DNA of 64,000 nt from Methylobacteriaceae bacterium (GCA_947444195.1 CANEZL010000009.1:1-64000); one strand, 5' to 3'. Shown: positions 52,462 to 61,689, numbered from the stretch's first letter. Numbers and translations are program-made. The notes: generated by a model from the sequence alone, not told the origin.

Positions 52462-53988
52462 TCAGGCCTCGCCCCGAACGGGGAGCGGTGCCGAGAGCCG
52501 GGTCGGCAGCGTCGCGATGCGCAGCGCCCGGCGCAGGCGCCGCGACAGGGCGTCGACGGCCATCGCCAGGAGCGCGGTGGCCAGGATCAGCAGGGCGGCC
52601 ACGTCCAGGCGCAACTCCGCGATCGCGGCATCCACGTAGAAGCCCAGCGTGGCGACGCCGAGGATGCCGAAGATCGCGCTCTCGCGCAGGATGATCTCCC
52701 AGCGGTAGAGCAGATAGGCCAGGAACTGGCCGTAGAGGCGCGGCACCGCCTCGTAGGCGTAGAGGTTCAGCCCGCGCGGCGCGTCCGGGCGGTAGGCGAG
52801 CCCGTCGGCGTGGCGTCCGAGCAGGTAGGCGACGATGCCCGCGTTGTGGATCGCGAGCGCCAGGATCGCCGGCAGCATCGAGGGCCCCAGGAGCTGGAGG
52901 GCGAGGTAGGCCAGCATGTATTCCGGCGTCGAGCGCACGGCGACGAGGAGCGCGCGCCCCAGCGGCTGGCCGAGGCGCCCGCAGAACCGCCGCGAGACCA
53001 GGGGGAACAGCGCGAGCGCGCCGAGCCCGGTGGCGACCAGGGCGATCTGCGCGAGGACCAGCGTCTGCGCCGCGCCCGGCAGGATCTGTCCGGTGAGAAT
53101 CGGCCAGGCCCAGGCCCGGAGCCTTGCCCAGGTCTCGAGGCTTGCCGGATCGCCCGCCCGCAGGGGGGCCGGCACGACGGCCTGGGCGAAGCGGGCGAGG
53201 TTGGCCAGCGCATCGGTGCCGCCCACGGTGGCCGGCAGCAGGACGAGGCTTCCGGCCAGCAGGAGGGGCAGGCTCGCGGGGCGCAGCCAGAGCCGGCGCG
53301 TGCCGATGAGCAGGTAGAAGGCCAGGAGCAGGGCGCCGGCCTCGCCGTAGCGCCCCTGCCGGAAGGCCGATTCGAGATGGAAGCCCAGCGTCGGCAGGCC
53401 GATGAAGCCGAGGACCAGGGTCGAGCGCAGGCCGCACTCGAAGCGGTAGAGCGTGTAGGTCTTCAGGGCGGCGGCCACCTCGGGCAGGCGCGCGTAGGCG
53501 AAGGCCGAGACCGCGCCGGTGCCCGCGGGCAGGGTGCGCAGGGCGGCGAGATCCGCCTCCTCGATGATCTCGGCATAGACCTTGGCGCAGATGCCCGCAT
53601 AGGGCAGGGCGATGGCGAGGATCCCGGTGGCGGCCGAGAGGCCGAGGACCTGCATCAGGAGCAGCGCCCAGAACAGCTCGTGCACCGCGCGCAGGACGGC
53701 GCAGGCCGTGCGCACGCTGCGGAAGCGCGCGAAGGGAATCGCCAGCAGGAAGCCCGCGCCCGCGCCCAGCCCCACGCCGAGGACGGCGAAGGCGACGGTG
53801 TGCAGGATGCTGCGGATCTCCACCGCGAACAGGTCCGGCCGCACGAGGCCGTCGAGGAGGCGCTTCAGGTCCGCGAACGGGTGCAGGCTGGTGATCTGCA
53901 GGTCCGCCGCTAGGAGCGCCGCCAGGGCGAGCGCGAGGAAGGCCCGGCTGACCGAGGCGTAGCCGATCCGCCCGGCCGCCCCCCTCAC
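52462..53988 (-). CDS. phnE: PhnE-like ABC permease, double-length (two fused permease domains)
   Basis: 508 residues, about twice a normal PhnE. Each half has a set of five to six membrane segments. Half one (about 10-255) carries the coupling-loop stretch LPAGTGAVSAFAYARLPEVA and GFIGLPTLGFHLESAF; half two (about 310-495) carries the matching YEAVPRLYGQFLAYLLYRWE and GILGVATLGFYVDAAI. The GLPTLGFHLE and GVATLGFYVD pairs are the same PhnE-family motif, which shows internal duplication or fusion. It overlaps the phnC-like gene by 4 bases. Likely imports an oxyanion; see selD. Confidence 0.88.
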   Translation of the reverse strand: MRGAAGRIGYASVSRAFLALALAALLAADLQITSLHPFADLKRLLDGLVRPDLFAVEIRSILHTVAFAVLGVGLGAGAGFLLAIPFARFRSVRTACAVLRAVHELFWALLLMQVLGLSAATGILAIALPYAGICAKVYAEIIEEADLAALRTLPAGTGAVSAFAYARLPEVAAALKTYTLYRFECGLRSTLVLGFIGLPTLGFHLESAFRQGRYGEAGALLLAFYLLIGTRRLWLRPASLPLLLAGSLVLLPATVGGTDALANLARFAQAVVPAPLRAGDPASLETWARLRAWAWPILTGQILPGAAQTLVLAQIALVATGLGALALFPLVSRRFCGRLGQPLGRALLVAVRSTPEYMLAYLALQLLGPSMLPAILALAIHNAGIVAYLLGRHADGLAYRPDAPRGLNLYAYEAVPRLYGQFLAYLLYRWEIILRESAIFGILGVATLGFYVDAAIAELRLDVAALLILATALLAMAVDALSRRLRRALRIATLPTRLSAPLPVRGEA

Positions 53989-54656
53989 GCCGCCTCGGCC
54001 GCGTAGTAGGGGCGCAGCGCCTCGGCATCGAGGCCGGCGGCCGGCGCGTCGAGGACGATCCGCCCGGCATCGAGCACCACGATCCGGCTCGCATGGGCCA
54101 GGGCGAGGTTCACGTCGTGCAGGGCGACGATCAGGGTCTCGTGGCCGCGGGCCATCTCGGCGAGGACGGCCCCGCCCTGGCGGCGGTCGAGGGCCGAGAC
54201 CGGCTCGTCGGCCACGAGGACGGGGCGGCCGTTGTAGAGGGCGCGGGCCACCGAGACGCGCTGCTGCTGTCCCCCCGAGAGGGCGCCCGCCCGCGCGTGC
54301 AGGGTCTCGGCGAGGCCGAGGCGGGCGAGCACGGCGCGCACCGCCGCGAGGTCGGCCCGCGCCGGCAGGACGAGGGTGCGCAGGTTGTGCAGCGTCGTGT
54401 TCCGGTCGAGCCGGCCCATATAGACGTTGTGGAACACCGACAGCGTCCGCACCAGCGCGGCGGCCTGCGGCACCAGGGCGGCGCGCTCCGGGATCGCGGC
54501 ATGGATCAGCCCGATCAGCGTGGACTTGCCCGCCCCCGAGCGGCCCATCAGCGCCACGCGCTCGCCCGCCCGCACCGTGAGGTCGATGCCGTGGAGCACG
54601 GCCCGTCCCTCGTAGGCGGCGCGGGCGCCCGACAGGGCGAGGACCGGCCCGGCCAC
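53985..54656 (-). CDS. phnC: PhnC-like ABC transporter ATP-binding protein, shortened
   Basis: 223 residues from a GTG start, against about 250-280 for usual PhnC. Walker A GRSGAGKST (38-46), signature LSGGQQQRVSVARALYNG, Walker B VLVADEPVSALD and H-loop VALHDVNLALAHA are intact. Between Walker A and the Q-loop (LVPQAAALVRTLSVFHNVYM) about 35-40 residues of the usual beta subdomain are missing: PERAALVPQ follows almost at once. It begins 5 bases after the phnD-like stop. Confidence 0.88.
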   Translation of the reverse strand: MAGPVLALSGARAAYEGRAVLHGIDLTVRAGERVALMGRSGAGKSTLIGLIHAAIPERAALVPQAAALVRTLSVFHNVYMGRLDRNTTLHNLRTLVLPARADLAAVRAVLARLGLAETLHARAGALSGGQQQRVSVARALYNGRPVLVADEPVSALDRRQGGAVLAEMARGHETLIVALHDVNLALAHASRIVVLDAGRIVLDAPAAGLDAEALRPYYAAEAA

Positions 54657-54661
54657 GATCC

Positions 54662-55549
54662 TCAGTCCAGCAGGCCGGTGGAGCGGCCCACCGCGATCAG
54701 GGGCTCGTAGGCCGCGTCCGTCACCGGGATGAAGCGCGTGCGGCCGAAGGGTTCGAGGATCGCGGGATCGTCCACGGCCAGGAGCGCCGCCTCGAGCCGC
54801 TCGCCGAAGCCAGCTCCGTAGACCGCGTCCACGTCGCCGCGCAGGGTCCACTGGTAGTCGGGGAAGGGCGGGCTCTCCCAGATCACCGAGACGGCGCCCG
54901 GGTCGATCTTGCCGGCCTTGCGCTCCAGGTCCCACACCGCGAAATCGACGGCGCCCACCTGGAAGGCTCCCGACTGCACGAGCTGGATCGTGCGGCTGTG
55001 GTCCCCCGAGAAGCCCACCCGCGCCAGGACCTGCTCCGGCGTCCGCCCGGGGAAGGCCTGCCGGATGAAGTGCTCGGGCATCAGCCGGCCGGAGGTCGAG
55101 GTGCGCGCCCCGAAGGTGAAGGTCTTGCCCGCGATGCCGGCGGGGAACTCCGCCTGCCGCGCGAGGCCCGTTCCCGTATTGGCGATGAGGTAGGTCCGGA
55201 AGGCCGCGTCCTCCGCGCCCTGGGCGATGGCGCGGGAGCCGGGCACCGCCCGGCGGGCCTGCACGCCGGTGAAGCCGCCGAACCAAGCGAGCTGGACCTG
55301 CCCGTTGCTGAAGGCCGTGACCGCGGCGGGATAGGACTTCACCGGGATATAGCGCACCGGCACGCCGAGCTTGCCCTCGAGATAGGTGGCGACCTTGCCG
55401 AAGCGCTCGACGAGGCGGCTCTCGTCCTGGTCGGGTATGCCGGTGAACACGAAGGGGGGCTTGGCCTCGTCTCGGGCGGTCGCGGCTCCCGGCAGGAGCG
55501 TCCCGAGAAGCGCGGCAATCCGCGCAAGCCCACCGAACCGGCGAAGCAT
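54662..55549 (-). CDS. phnD: PhnD-like periplasmic binding protein (putative selenium oxyanion/phosphonate transport)
   Basis: 295 residues. Signal peptide LRRFGGLARIAALLGTLLPG with cleavage after ATA. The mature part matches the PhnD family: FTGIPDQDESRLVERFGKVA, VRYIPVKSYPAAVTAFSNGQ, LAWFGGFTGVQARR, and FGARTSTSGRLMPEHFIRQA. The ATG at MLRRFGG has gaaggg 9 bases upstream; an ATG 9 bases earlier is possible. First gene of a phnD-phnC-phnE-like operon, divergent from selD. A PhnD-like clade that travels with selD has been named a putative selenate transporter; that fits here. Confidence 0.88.
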   Translation of the reverse strand: MLRRFGGLARIAALLGTLLPGAATARDEAKPPFVFTGIPDQDESRLVERFGKVATYLEGKLGVPVRYIPVKSYPAAVTAFSNGQVQLAWFGGFTGVQARRAVPGSRAIAQGAEDAAFRTYLIANTGTGLARQAEFPAGIAGKTFTFGARTSTSGRLMPEHFIRQAFPGRTPEQVLARVGFSGDHSRTIQLVQSGAFQVGAVDFAVWDLERKAGKIDPGAVSVIWESPPFPDYQWTLRGDVDAVYGAGFGERLEAALLAVDDPAILEPFGRTRFIPVTDAAYEPLIAVGRSTGLLD

Positions 55550-55882
55550 GCCATTCATCCCTTCATGTCCGCGGGTCGGCCCGTTCCCCGGTCTCGGGGG
55601 AACGCGCGGGTCGGACGCGCCGCGCCGGCGAGACCATATACCGTGACGCGTTCCGGCACTGTGCCGAATCGCGTTGCCCAGAGGATATGTCGCCGCACCG
55701 GGGGCGGGGGATGCCGGGGAACGCGCGCGTGCCGTCCGGCGGCGGCCGGCGGATCTCCGTTCCGGCGCGCCGTCGCACGAACAGGCGACCACTTCGTCGG
55801 GGCGCGCCCTAGCCTATAGTTTCCGCATCGTCCCGAGAGCCGGCGGGCTGTTCTCCGGGACGATGCCCAGCCCGGAGAGACC
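55550..55882. other. Divergent regulatory region between phnD-like and selD genes
   Basis: 333 bases without a gene. It holds a palindromic repeat at 55825-55866 close to selD. No -35/-10 pair or riboswitch fold was recognised. Confidence 0.4.
55825..55866. repeat. Palindromic intergenic repeat with perfect 11-bp arms
   Basis: gcatcgtcccg and cgggacgatgc are exact reverse complements with a 20-base loop, in the leader just 16 bases before the selD ATG. The arms share gcatcgtcccg with the type A repeat at 2825. Confidence 0.75.
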
Positions 55883-56932
55883 ATGAGCGCCGAACCGTTC
55901 CGCCTCACCAGCCTCGCCCACGGGGGCGGCTGCGGCTGCAAGCTCGATCCGGCGATCCTGCGGCGGCTCCTCGCGGCGCAACCCGCCGCCGGGCCGTTCG
56001 AGCGCCTGCTCGTGGGCAACGAGACCGCCGACGATGCCGCGGTCTGGGCGCTCGACGACGGCACCTGCGTCATCGCCACCACCGACTTCTTCATGCCGAT
56101 GGTGGACGACCCCCACGATTTCGGGCGCATCGCCGCCGCCAACGCGATCTCGGACGTCTACGCCATGGGTGGCCGGCCGATCCTGGCGCTCGCCATCCTC
56201 GGCATGCCGGTGGGCAAGATCCCCCCGGAGATAATCGGGGCGATCCTGGCGGGGGGGGCGGCGACCTGCGCCGAGGCCGGCATACCCGTCGCGGGGGGCC
56301 ATTCCATCGACGCGCCCGAGCCGATCTACGGGCTCGCCGTGATCGGCACCTGCCGCCGGGAGAGCCTGCGCCGCAACAGCGACGCGCGGCCCGGCGACGC
56401 GCTGATCCTCACCAAGCCCCTGGGGGTCGGCATCTACTCGGCCGCGATCAAGCGCGGCGCCCTGCCGGAAGGGGGCTACGCCGAGTTCGTCGGCACCACC
56501 ACGCGGCTCAACCGCATCGGCGCCGAACTGGCCGGGGATCCGGCGGTGCACGCCATGACCGACGTCACCGGCTTCGGCATCCTCGGGCACGGGCTCGAAC
56601 TCGCCCGCGGCGGCGGTGTCGGCATCGCTGTGGCGCTGGAGCGGCTGCCCCTCCTGCGCCACGCCGCCGAACTCGCCCGCGCCGGATTCGTCACCGGGGC
56701 CTCCCGCCGCAACGAGGCGGCCTTCGGCGCCGAGGCCGACCTCGCGGACGGTCTGGCCGACTGGCAGCGCCACCTCGTTACGGATCCGCAGACCTCGGGC
56801 GGCCTCCTCGTCGCCTGCGCCGAGGAGGCCGCGGCGGCAATCCTGGCGCGCGTGCAGGCGGCGGGACACCCGGAGGCGGCCCTCGTCGGTCACGTCACCG
56901 CGGAGGGCGCCGGGCGGATCCGGATCGCCTGA
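55883..56932 (+). CDS. selD: Selenide, water dikinase SelD
   Basis: Makes selenophosphate, the selenium donor for selenocysteine and selenouridine. 349 residues. The N-terminal active-site loop [10 protein letters not shown] has catalytic Cys17 and Lys20, with Cys encoded by TGC, so this copy is not itself a selenoprotein. ATP-binding motifs [52 protein letters not shown] and [17 protein letters not shown] are all present. No selA, selB or selenouridine synthase is in the window. Confidence 0.97.
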   Translation: MSAEPFRLTSLAHGGGCGCKLDPAILRRLLAAQPAAGPFERLLVGNETADDAAVWALDDGTCVIATTDFFMPMVDDPHDFGRIAAANAISDVYAMGGRPILALAILGMPVGKIPPEIIGAILAGGAATCAEAGIPVAGGHSIDAPEPIYGLAVIGTCRRESLRRNSDARPGDALILTKPLGVGIYSAAIKRGALPEGGYAEFVGTTTRLNRIGAELAGDPAVHAMTDVTGFGILGHGLELARGGGVGIAVALERLPLLRHAAELARAGFVTGASRRNEAAFGAEADLADGLADWQRHLVTDPQTSGGLLVACAEEAAAAILARVQAAGHPEAALVGHVTAEGAGRIRIA

Positions 56933-57061
56933 CGGGCGCGGCTTCGAGCCGTTCCCGCCGTCAGGCCGGGTCGCGCTTCGCCGCCATGTCGATGCGGCGT
57001 GCCGGGATACCGGCACGGGGACGACCGGGCGGTGCCGGACGCTGTCGCCCGCGAGGGACGC

Positions 57062-57361
57062 CTACGGGCGGACCGCGGCGGCGCGTTCCATCTCGGCCTG
57101 GAGCTCGGGCAGGCTCGCCTCGATCCCGGCCCCCTGAAGATCGGCCCGGAGCCGGGCGGCGAGGTCGGCATCCCGGGCCAGCATGCCCGCATCGGTGAAG
57201 GCTTCCACGTAGGCCGCGGCCGCCCGGCCCGCGAGGCCCATCCGGGTGCAGGCCCATTCCGCGAGGTGCCGGTTGCGCCGGGAGCGCGCCCGGAACCGCT
57301 GCGCCTCCTCCTGGACGAAACGCTGCTCGAAGGCGCGCTCCCGTTCGTCGAACAGGGTCAT
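57062..57361 (-). CDS. DUF1476 / F1-ATPase zeta-subunit-like protein
   Basis: 99 residues of the DUF1476 family, which includes the alphaproteobacterial F1-ATPase inhibitor subunit zeta. MTLFDERERAFEQRFVQEEA with RARSRRNRHLAEWACTRMGL is the family N-terminal region, in which the first 15 or so residues carry the inhibition; the four-helix body AAAYVEAFTDAGMLARDADL follows. It is more divergent than the usual zeta (Glu/Ala-rich parts changed to Arg-rich), so it may be a paralog with another role. The 127 bases upstream hold no gene. Confidence 0.85.
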   Translation of the reverse strand: MTLFDERERAFEQRFVQEEAQRFRARSRRNRHLAEWACTRMGLAGRAAAAYVEAFTDAGMLARDADLAARLRADLQGAGIEASLPELQAEMERAAAVRP

Positions 57362-57488
57362 GGGACCTCTCCCGCCGCTGCCGGATCCCGGAACCGTCGC
57401 CGGGCCTCCTGGGAGAGGGTAACGCCCGGGGCTCGGCCGCGGAGCCCTGCCGGGAGCGCATGGCTGGGCGCCCGGCCTCGCGCCGGGA

Positions 57489-58133
57489 TCAGCCCGCGCG
57501 CCGGCCGCAGCGGATGTAGGACGAGGTGCCCCGGGCGCTCGACCAGGTCAGGCGGTCGCCCTCCACCACGAGGCGCACCTGCGAGGACCAGCGCCGGCCC
57601 CGGTCCCGGCATTCCGCGGCGGTGACCCAGGCGTTGCCCATGCGCCGTCCGTCGCGGAAGGTGCAGATCGTGCGCCCGGCCCGCGCGCCCTCCGCGGTGA
57701 TCGTCGCTTGGTAGAAGCCCCGCCGCCGGTTCGGGGCGCCGCAGGCGGCGGCGTTCGGCCCCCAGACGCCCACATGGTCGAGCCGCGCGACCGGTGAGGG
57801 GGGCGGCGGCAGCGTCGCGGCGGTCTGGGTCGGCGCGGCCGTCACCTCGACGGCCGGGGCCGCTGCCGGCCGGGCCGGCTCGTCGAGCCCATAGGCGGCG
57901 CGGCGGGCGGCCTGCATGGCCCCGGCGCCGGCTGCCGGAAAGTCGATCGCCGGGCTCTCGCGCTCGGCGGCCCGCGCGGGCGGGCGGGGCGCTTCCTCGG
58001 TGAGGAAGGCCGTGCCGTAGGCCAGGAACGCCCCCCAGCCCGCCGCCAGGGCGAGCGGCACCGCGAGCCAGGCGCGGCGCCCGCGCGCCGCCTCCGCCTC
58101 GAGGCCCGGCCCCGGGCCGAGATCCGCCGTCAT
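57489..58133 (-). CDS. Membrane-anchored hypothetical protein
   Basis: 214 residues from MTADLGPGPG (a GTG 18 bases upstream is an alternative). One membrane segment at about 22-42 (AWLAVPLALAAGWGAFLAYG), a Pro/Ala-rich linker to about 120 and a C-terminal domain of about 90 residues with four Cys: CGAPNRRRGFYQATITAEG, CTFRDGRRMGNAWVTAAEC and SYIRCGRRAG. The C-terminal domain looks like an extracytoplasmic, disulfide-stabilised fold. No named family recognised. It lies 21 bases downstream of the 2OG oxygenase gene. Confidence 0.72.
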   Translation of the reverse strand: MTADLGPGPGLEAEAARGRRAWLAVPLALAAGWGAFLAYGTAFLTEEAPRPPARAAERESPAIDFPAAGAGAMQAARRAAYGLDEPARPAAAPAVEVTAAPTQTAATLPPPPSPVARLDHVGVWGPNAAACGAPNRRRGFYQATITAEGARAGRTICTFRDGRRMGNAWVTAAECRDRGRRWSSQVRLVVEGDRLTWSSARGTSSYIRCGRRAG

Positions 58134-58154
58134 GGCCGCCCCGCCGCTCACGGC

Positions 58155-58787
58155 TCAGCGCCCGAACAGGCCCTTGAAGAACTGCGCCGTGCGGTTGCGC
58201 TTCTTCTTGCGCTCCAGCTCGGACGCGTCCTTCAGCCACGCCACCTGCACCACCCGGCGCTCGCCCTCGAAGGGCTCGTGGCCGTGCCAGGAATTGTCGG
58301 CGCGCAGGAAGGCGAACATGGTGCCCATGGTGGGCGGCACCTCCACGGCGAAGGGCGCGTAGTTCTTGCCGTCGTAGAGCACGCGCAGGCGCCCGGCGGC
58401 CGGGGCGTCCCAGGCGTCGTTCATGTAGATGAGCAGCGTCAGCACCTTCGACGGGCCGTCCGTGTGGATCGAGCCGTATTTCGGCTGCGAGCGCTTCATG
58501 ATGGTGGTGAGGCGCGGGCACGAGACGAGGTCGACGCCGAACTTCTCGCCGAGGATGCGGGAGAAGGCGTCGCTCTCCAGTTCGTCGATCAGCGCCTTGA
58601 AGCGGCCCTTGAGCGCCACCTCGTCCACCGTGAGGTAGCCGGGCTTGGCGATGTCGGGAAAGTCCTGGCGGATCGCGTCGACGGCGTCGGCCTTGAGCAC
58701 GCCGCTGCCGAGGGTGAAGGCGTAGGGTTCGCGGGTGACGGGCGCGGCCCGCACGGCGTCGAGATCGAGAGTCGAGAGAGCGGACAT
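58155..58787 (-). CDS. 2-oxoglutarate/Fe(II)-dependent oxygenase family protein
   Basis: 210 residues from MSALSTLDLD. Double-stranded beta-helix enzyme with the Fe-binding His-x-Asp at IHTDG (His108, Asp110), the distal His in DNSWHGHEPFEG (about 168-170) and an Arg eight or nine residues later for 2-oxoglutarate. SKVLTLLIYMND and GGTMFAF-like strands (MGTMFAFLRADN) fit the family. Neighbours do not show the substrate. The tail ERKKKRNRTAQFFKGLFG is basic and could touch a membrane or nucleic acid. Confidence 0.87.
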   Translation of the reverse strand: MSALSTLDLDAVRAAPVTREPYAFTLGSGVLKADAVDAIRQDFPDIAKPGYLTVDEVALKGRFKALIDELESDAFSRILGEKFGVDLVSCPRLTTIMKRSQPKYGSIHTDGPSKVLTLLIYMNDAWDAPAAGRLRVLYDGKNYAPFAVEVPPTMGTMFAFLRADNSWHGHEPFEGERRVVQVAWLKDASELERKKKRNRTAQFFKGLFGR

Positions 58788-59037
58788 CGCTGGACCAGTC
58801 CTCACGGCGCGCGCAGGGCGCACCACCGCCCGATCCCGTCCGTGTTGACGAAATGTTAACCGGGTTGCCCTGCCGGCAAATCCTTAAACCCTCGATTGCG
58901 GCACCGACGCGGCGGATTGCAGGGCCCTGACGCGCGCGGGCCACACTCAGCCCCTTCCCGCCCCCGGCGTAAACTGCCATGCTTGAGCCCCGTCCGAGAG
59001 TTCTTCTGCGTAATCGAGGCGCTCGAGCCCACCCGCG

Positions 59038-59337
59038 ATGCGACGCTTCGTCAGCGCCCTCCTGATCGGTCACCTCGCCGGCGCCGCCTCCGCGCAGGGA
59101 CGATCTGCCGCGCCGCCCGACCGCGTCGGCTGCGAGGAGGCGATGGCGCTGGTGAAGCGCGAGGGGGCCGCCGTGCTCGCCTTCGGACGGGGCGCGCCCG
59201 AGCGCTTCGTGCGCGACCGCTCCTTCTGCGCCTTCTCGGAGATCGCAGAGCTCCGCCTCGTGCCCACCCGCGACAATCCGCAATGCCCGGTGGGCTACCG
59301 CTGCCGCGAACTGGGCTTCGAAGAGTGGAACTGGTGA
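59038..59337 (+). CDS. Small secreted Cys-containing hypothetical protein
   Basis: 99 residues with a signal peptide (RRFVSALLIGHLAGAASAQ) and four Cys in the mature part (GCEEAM, SFCAFSE, NPQCPVGYRCREL), suggesting two disulfides. The preceding region contains two short T-rich stretches but no clear promoter. No family recognised. Confidence 0.65.
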   Translation: MRRFVSALLIGHLAGAASAQGRSAAPPDRVGCEEAMALVKREGAAVLAFGRGAPERFVRDRSFCAFSEIAELRLVPTRDNPQCPVGYRCRELGFEEWNW

Positions 59338-59550
59338 GCCGCCGGGCCGCCATCCTGTCGAATTTTTCACGGGACATCGCGGCAGGGATGCCACTATCTG
59401 GCCACGACGCGCCTGCACTGGCGCAGGCGGTGCGGGGGCCGTGAGGCCCGCGCCCTGGGGACCGTTCGCGGACACCGGGTCCGGGACGGCGGCCAGGCTT
59501 CTGATTGCGCAGCGTCCTCACAGGGGGGCCGGATACCGGCTCGCGGGACG

Positions 59551-61689
59551 ATGCTCGGGAACGTTGGGGGGATGCGCGTGGCCGCACTCAGGACCGGTCT
59601 GGGATTCCAGGCGGCGCTCACCGCTCTGTTCGCCCTCGTCCTGCTGGCGGCGCCGGGCATCCCGGCCCCGCCGCTCTACGTCTCCCTGGCGGGGCTGGCG
59701 ATGGCCGGCATCCTGCTCGCCTCGGCCAATCTCTCCGCCTACCTGAAGGTCTTCGTCTCGGTCTACGGCATCGGCTACCTGCTGCTCGCCGGGTCCAAGA
59801 CCCTCGCCACGATGGGGCTGCTGCCCGGCGTCGTCGCCGCCCTGCTGCCGCCCGCCTTCGCGGCCACCGGCGCCGTGGTCTTCGGCGGCATCGTGCTGGC
59901 GATCTCCCACTGGAAGCCGATCCGCGACATCACGCTCATCGCCGATCCCTACTTCGCCAACCGCGACAAGCCGACCAAGGAGATCGGCCTGTTCCGCTGG
60001 TTCGGCCGCACGGAGGGGCAGATCGGCCAGCGCCTCGTGGCGCTCTCGATCTTCGTCAACTTCGCCGACGTGGCGCTGACGCTGCGGTTCAACTTCTTCT
60101 ACCGCGACCTCTACAACACCCTGCAGGAGCTGAACGCGGACGCGTTCTGGTATCAGCTGCTGTGGATCTTCGTTCCGCTCGCGGTGCTCAACATCATCAT
60201 CGGGATGATCGACATCTTCGTCGATTCCTCGCTGCACATCCGCTGGCGCACATGGCTGACCCACAGCCTCTACGAGCGCTGGCTCGGCAAGGGCACGCAC
60301 TACCGCATCCCCTTCACCGACGAGCACGCCGACAACCCGGACCAGCGCATCCAGTCGGACGTCAACGCCTTCATCCAGCAGACGGCGACGCTCTCGATCC
60401 GCCTCCTGTCCCAGGCCGCCCAGCTCGTCTCCTTCATCGTCATCCTGTGGACGCTGTCGCGGGACTTCGTGCTGCCCTTCACCGATACGGTGGTGCCGGG
60501 CTTCCTGGTCTGGCTGGTGATCACCTACGCGGTGGTAGGCACCTGGCTCACCCACATCATCGGCAAGCCGCTGATCGGGCTCGATTTCCGCCAGGAGCAG
60601 GTGGAGGCCGACTTCCGCTTCTCGCTGGCCCGCAACCGGGTCTACTCGGAGCAGATCGCGCTCCTGCGCGGCGAGCGCGCCGAGTCCTCGCGCCTCGCGA
60701 CCTTGTTCCACGCGATCATCGACAACTACGTCGGCATCATCTTCCGGCGCATCAAGCTCATCGCCTTCACCTTCAGCTACCGGCAGGCGAGCGTGATCTT
60801 CCCGCTCGTGATCGCCGCGCCCTCGTTCTTCGCCAAGAAGATCACCCTCGGCGCCCTGCAGCAGACCGCGGACGCCTTCAGCAACGTGCAGGGCTCGCTG
60901 AACTTCTTCATCAACAGCTACACGACGCTCGCCGCCTACAAGGCCAACACCATCCGTCTCGGCTCCTTCAAGCGGGCGATGACCAAGGCCGAGGCGCTCT
61001 CGGCCGCGGGCTACGGCTTGGCCCAGGGCAACGACACCGCGGGCCCCGTCACCGCGCGCGGCCTCTCCCTGGCGCTGCCGGACGGCCGGGAGATCGTGCG
61101 GGCCGAGAACCTCGTCCTGGAGCGCGGCGGCGCGACCCTGTTCACCGGCCCCTCGGGCTCGGGCAAGTCCACCCTGTTCCGGGCGATCGCGGGGATCTGG
61201 CCCTTCGGCAAGGGCCGGGTCGACGTGCCGGCCGGGCAGTCGGCCCTCGTCCTGCCGCAGCGGCCCTACCTGCCGCTGGGCAGCCTGCGCGGCGCCGTGG
61301 TCTATCCGGGCACCACCGACCAGTTCTCCGACGCCGCGATCCGCGAGGCCCTGACCGACGCCCAGCTGCCGCATCTCGTCGACCGCCTCGACGAGGTCGA
61401 CAATTGGGACCGGCGCCTCTCGGGGGGCGAGCAGCAGCGCCTCGCCATCGCCCGGGCCCTCCTCGTCAAGCCGCAATGGCTCTTCCTCGACGAGGCGACC
61501 GCGGCCCTCGACGAGCCGAGCGAGGCCACCCTCTACCGCATGCTGCGCGAGCGCCTGCCGGAGACGACCATCGTGTCGATCGGCCACCGCTCGACCCTGC
61601 ACGGCCTGCACGACCGCCGCGTCGCCATGGAGCACGACGGCGAGACCTTCACGCCCCGCCCGGTGGCCGCGCCGGCCCCGGCGGAGTAG
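59551..61689 (+). CDS. ABC transporter, permease-ATPase fusion (SbmA/BacA-like, YddA type)
   Basis: 712 residues. An N-terminal extension of about 120 residues has three to four membrane segments; the SbmA/BacA-like membrane domain follows (about 140-430: [74 protein letters not shown]). The ATPase domain has Walker [10 protein letters not shown] (533-541), signature [16 protein letters not shown], Walker [14 protein letters not shown] and SIGHRS. Relatives handle very-long-chain fatty acids, peptides or cobalamin; in rhizobia BacA supports symbiosis. ATG 59551 or 59572 may start it. Confidence 0.9.
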   Translation: MLGNVGGMRVAALRTGLGFQAALTALFALVLLAAPGIPAPPLYVSLAGLAMAGILLASANLSAYLKVFVSVYGIGYLLLAGSKTLATMGLLPGVVAALLPPAFAATGAVVFGGIVLAISHWKPIRDITLIADPYFANRDKPTKEIGLFRWFGRTEGQIGQRLVALSIFVNFADVALTLRFNFFYRDLYNTLQELNADAFWYQLLWIFVPLAVLNIIIGMIDIFVDSSLHIRWRTWLTHSLYERWLGKGTHYRIPFTDEHADNPDQRIQSDVNAFIQQTATLSIRLLSQAAQLVSFIVILWTLSRDFVLPFTDTVVPGFLVWLVITYAVVGTWLTHIIGKPLIGLDFRQEQVEADFRFSLARNRVYSEQIALLRGERAESSRLATLFHAIIDNYVGIIFRRIKLIAFTFSYRQASVIFPLVIAAPSFFAKKITLGALQQTADAFSNVQGSLNFFINSYTTLAAYKANTIRLGSFKRAMTKAEALSAAGYGLAQGNDTAGPVTARGLSLALPDGREIVRAENLVLERGGATLFTGPSGSGKSTLFRAIAGIWPFGKGRVDVPAGQSALVLPQRPYLPLGSLRGAVVYPGTTDQFSDAAIREALTDAQLPHLVDRLDEVDNWDRRLSGGEQQRLAIARALLVKPQWLFLDEATAALDEPSEATLYRMLRERLPETTIVSIGHRSTLHGLHDRRVAMEHDGETFTPRPVAAPAPAE

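Noticed and set aside
55550..55882. Riboswitch in the leader of selD or phnD
   Set aside because: Only a simple hairpin of the dispersed repeat type is visible; no known riboswitch core was recognised.
55883..56932. Possible in-frame TGA-encoded selenocysteine in SelD
   Set aside because: The active-site position is TGC (Cys17), and no internal TGA interrupts the frame.
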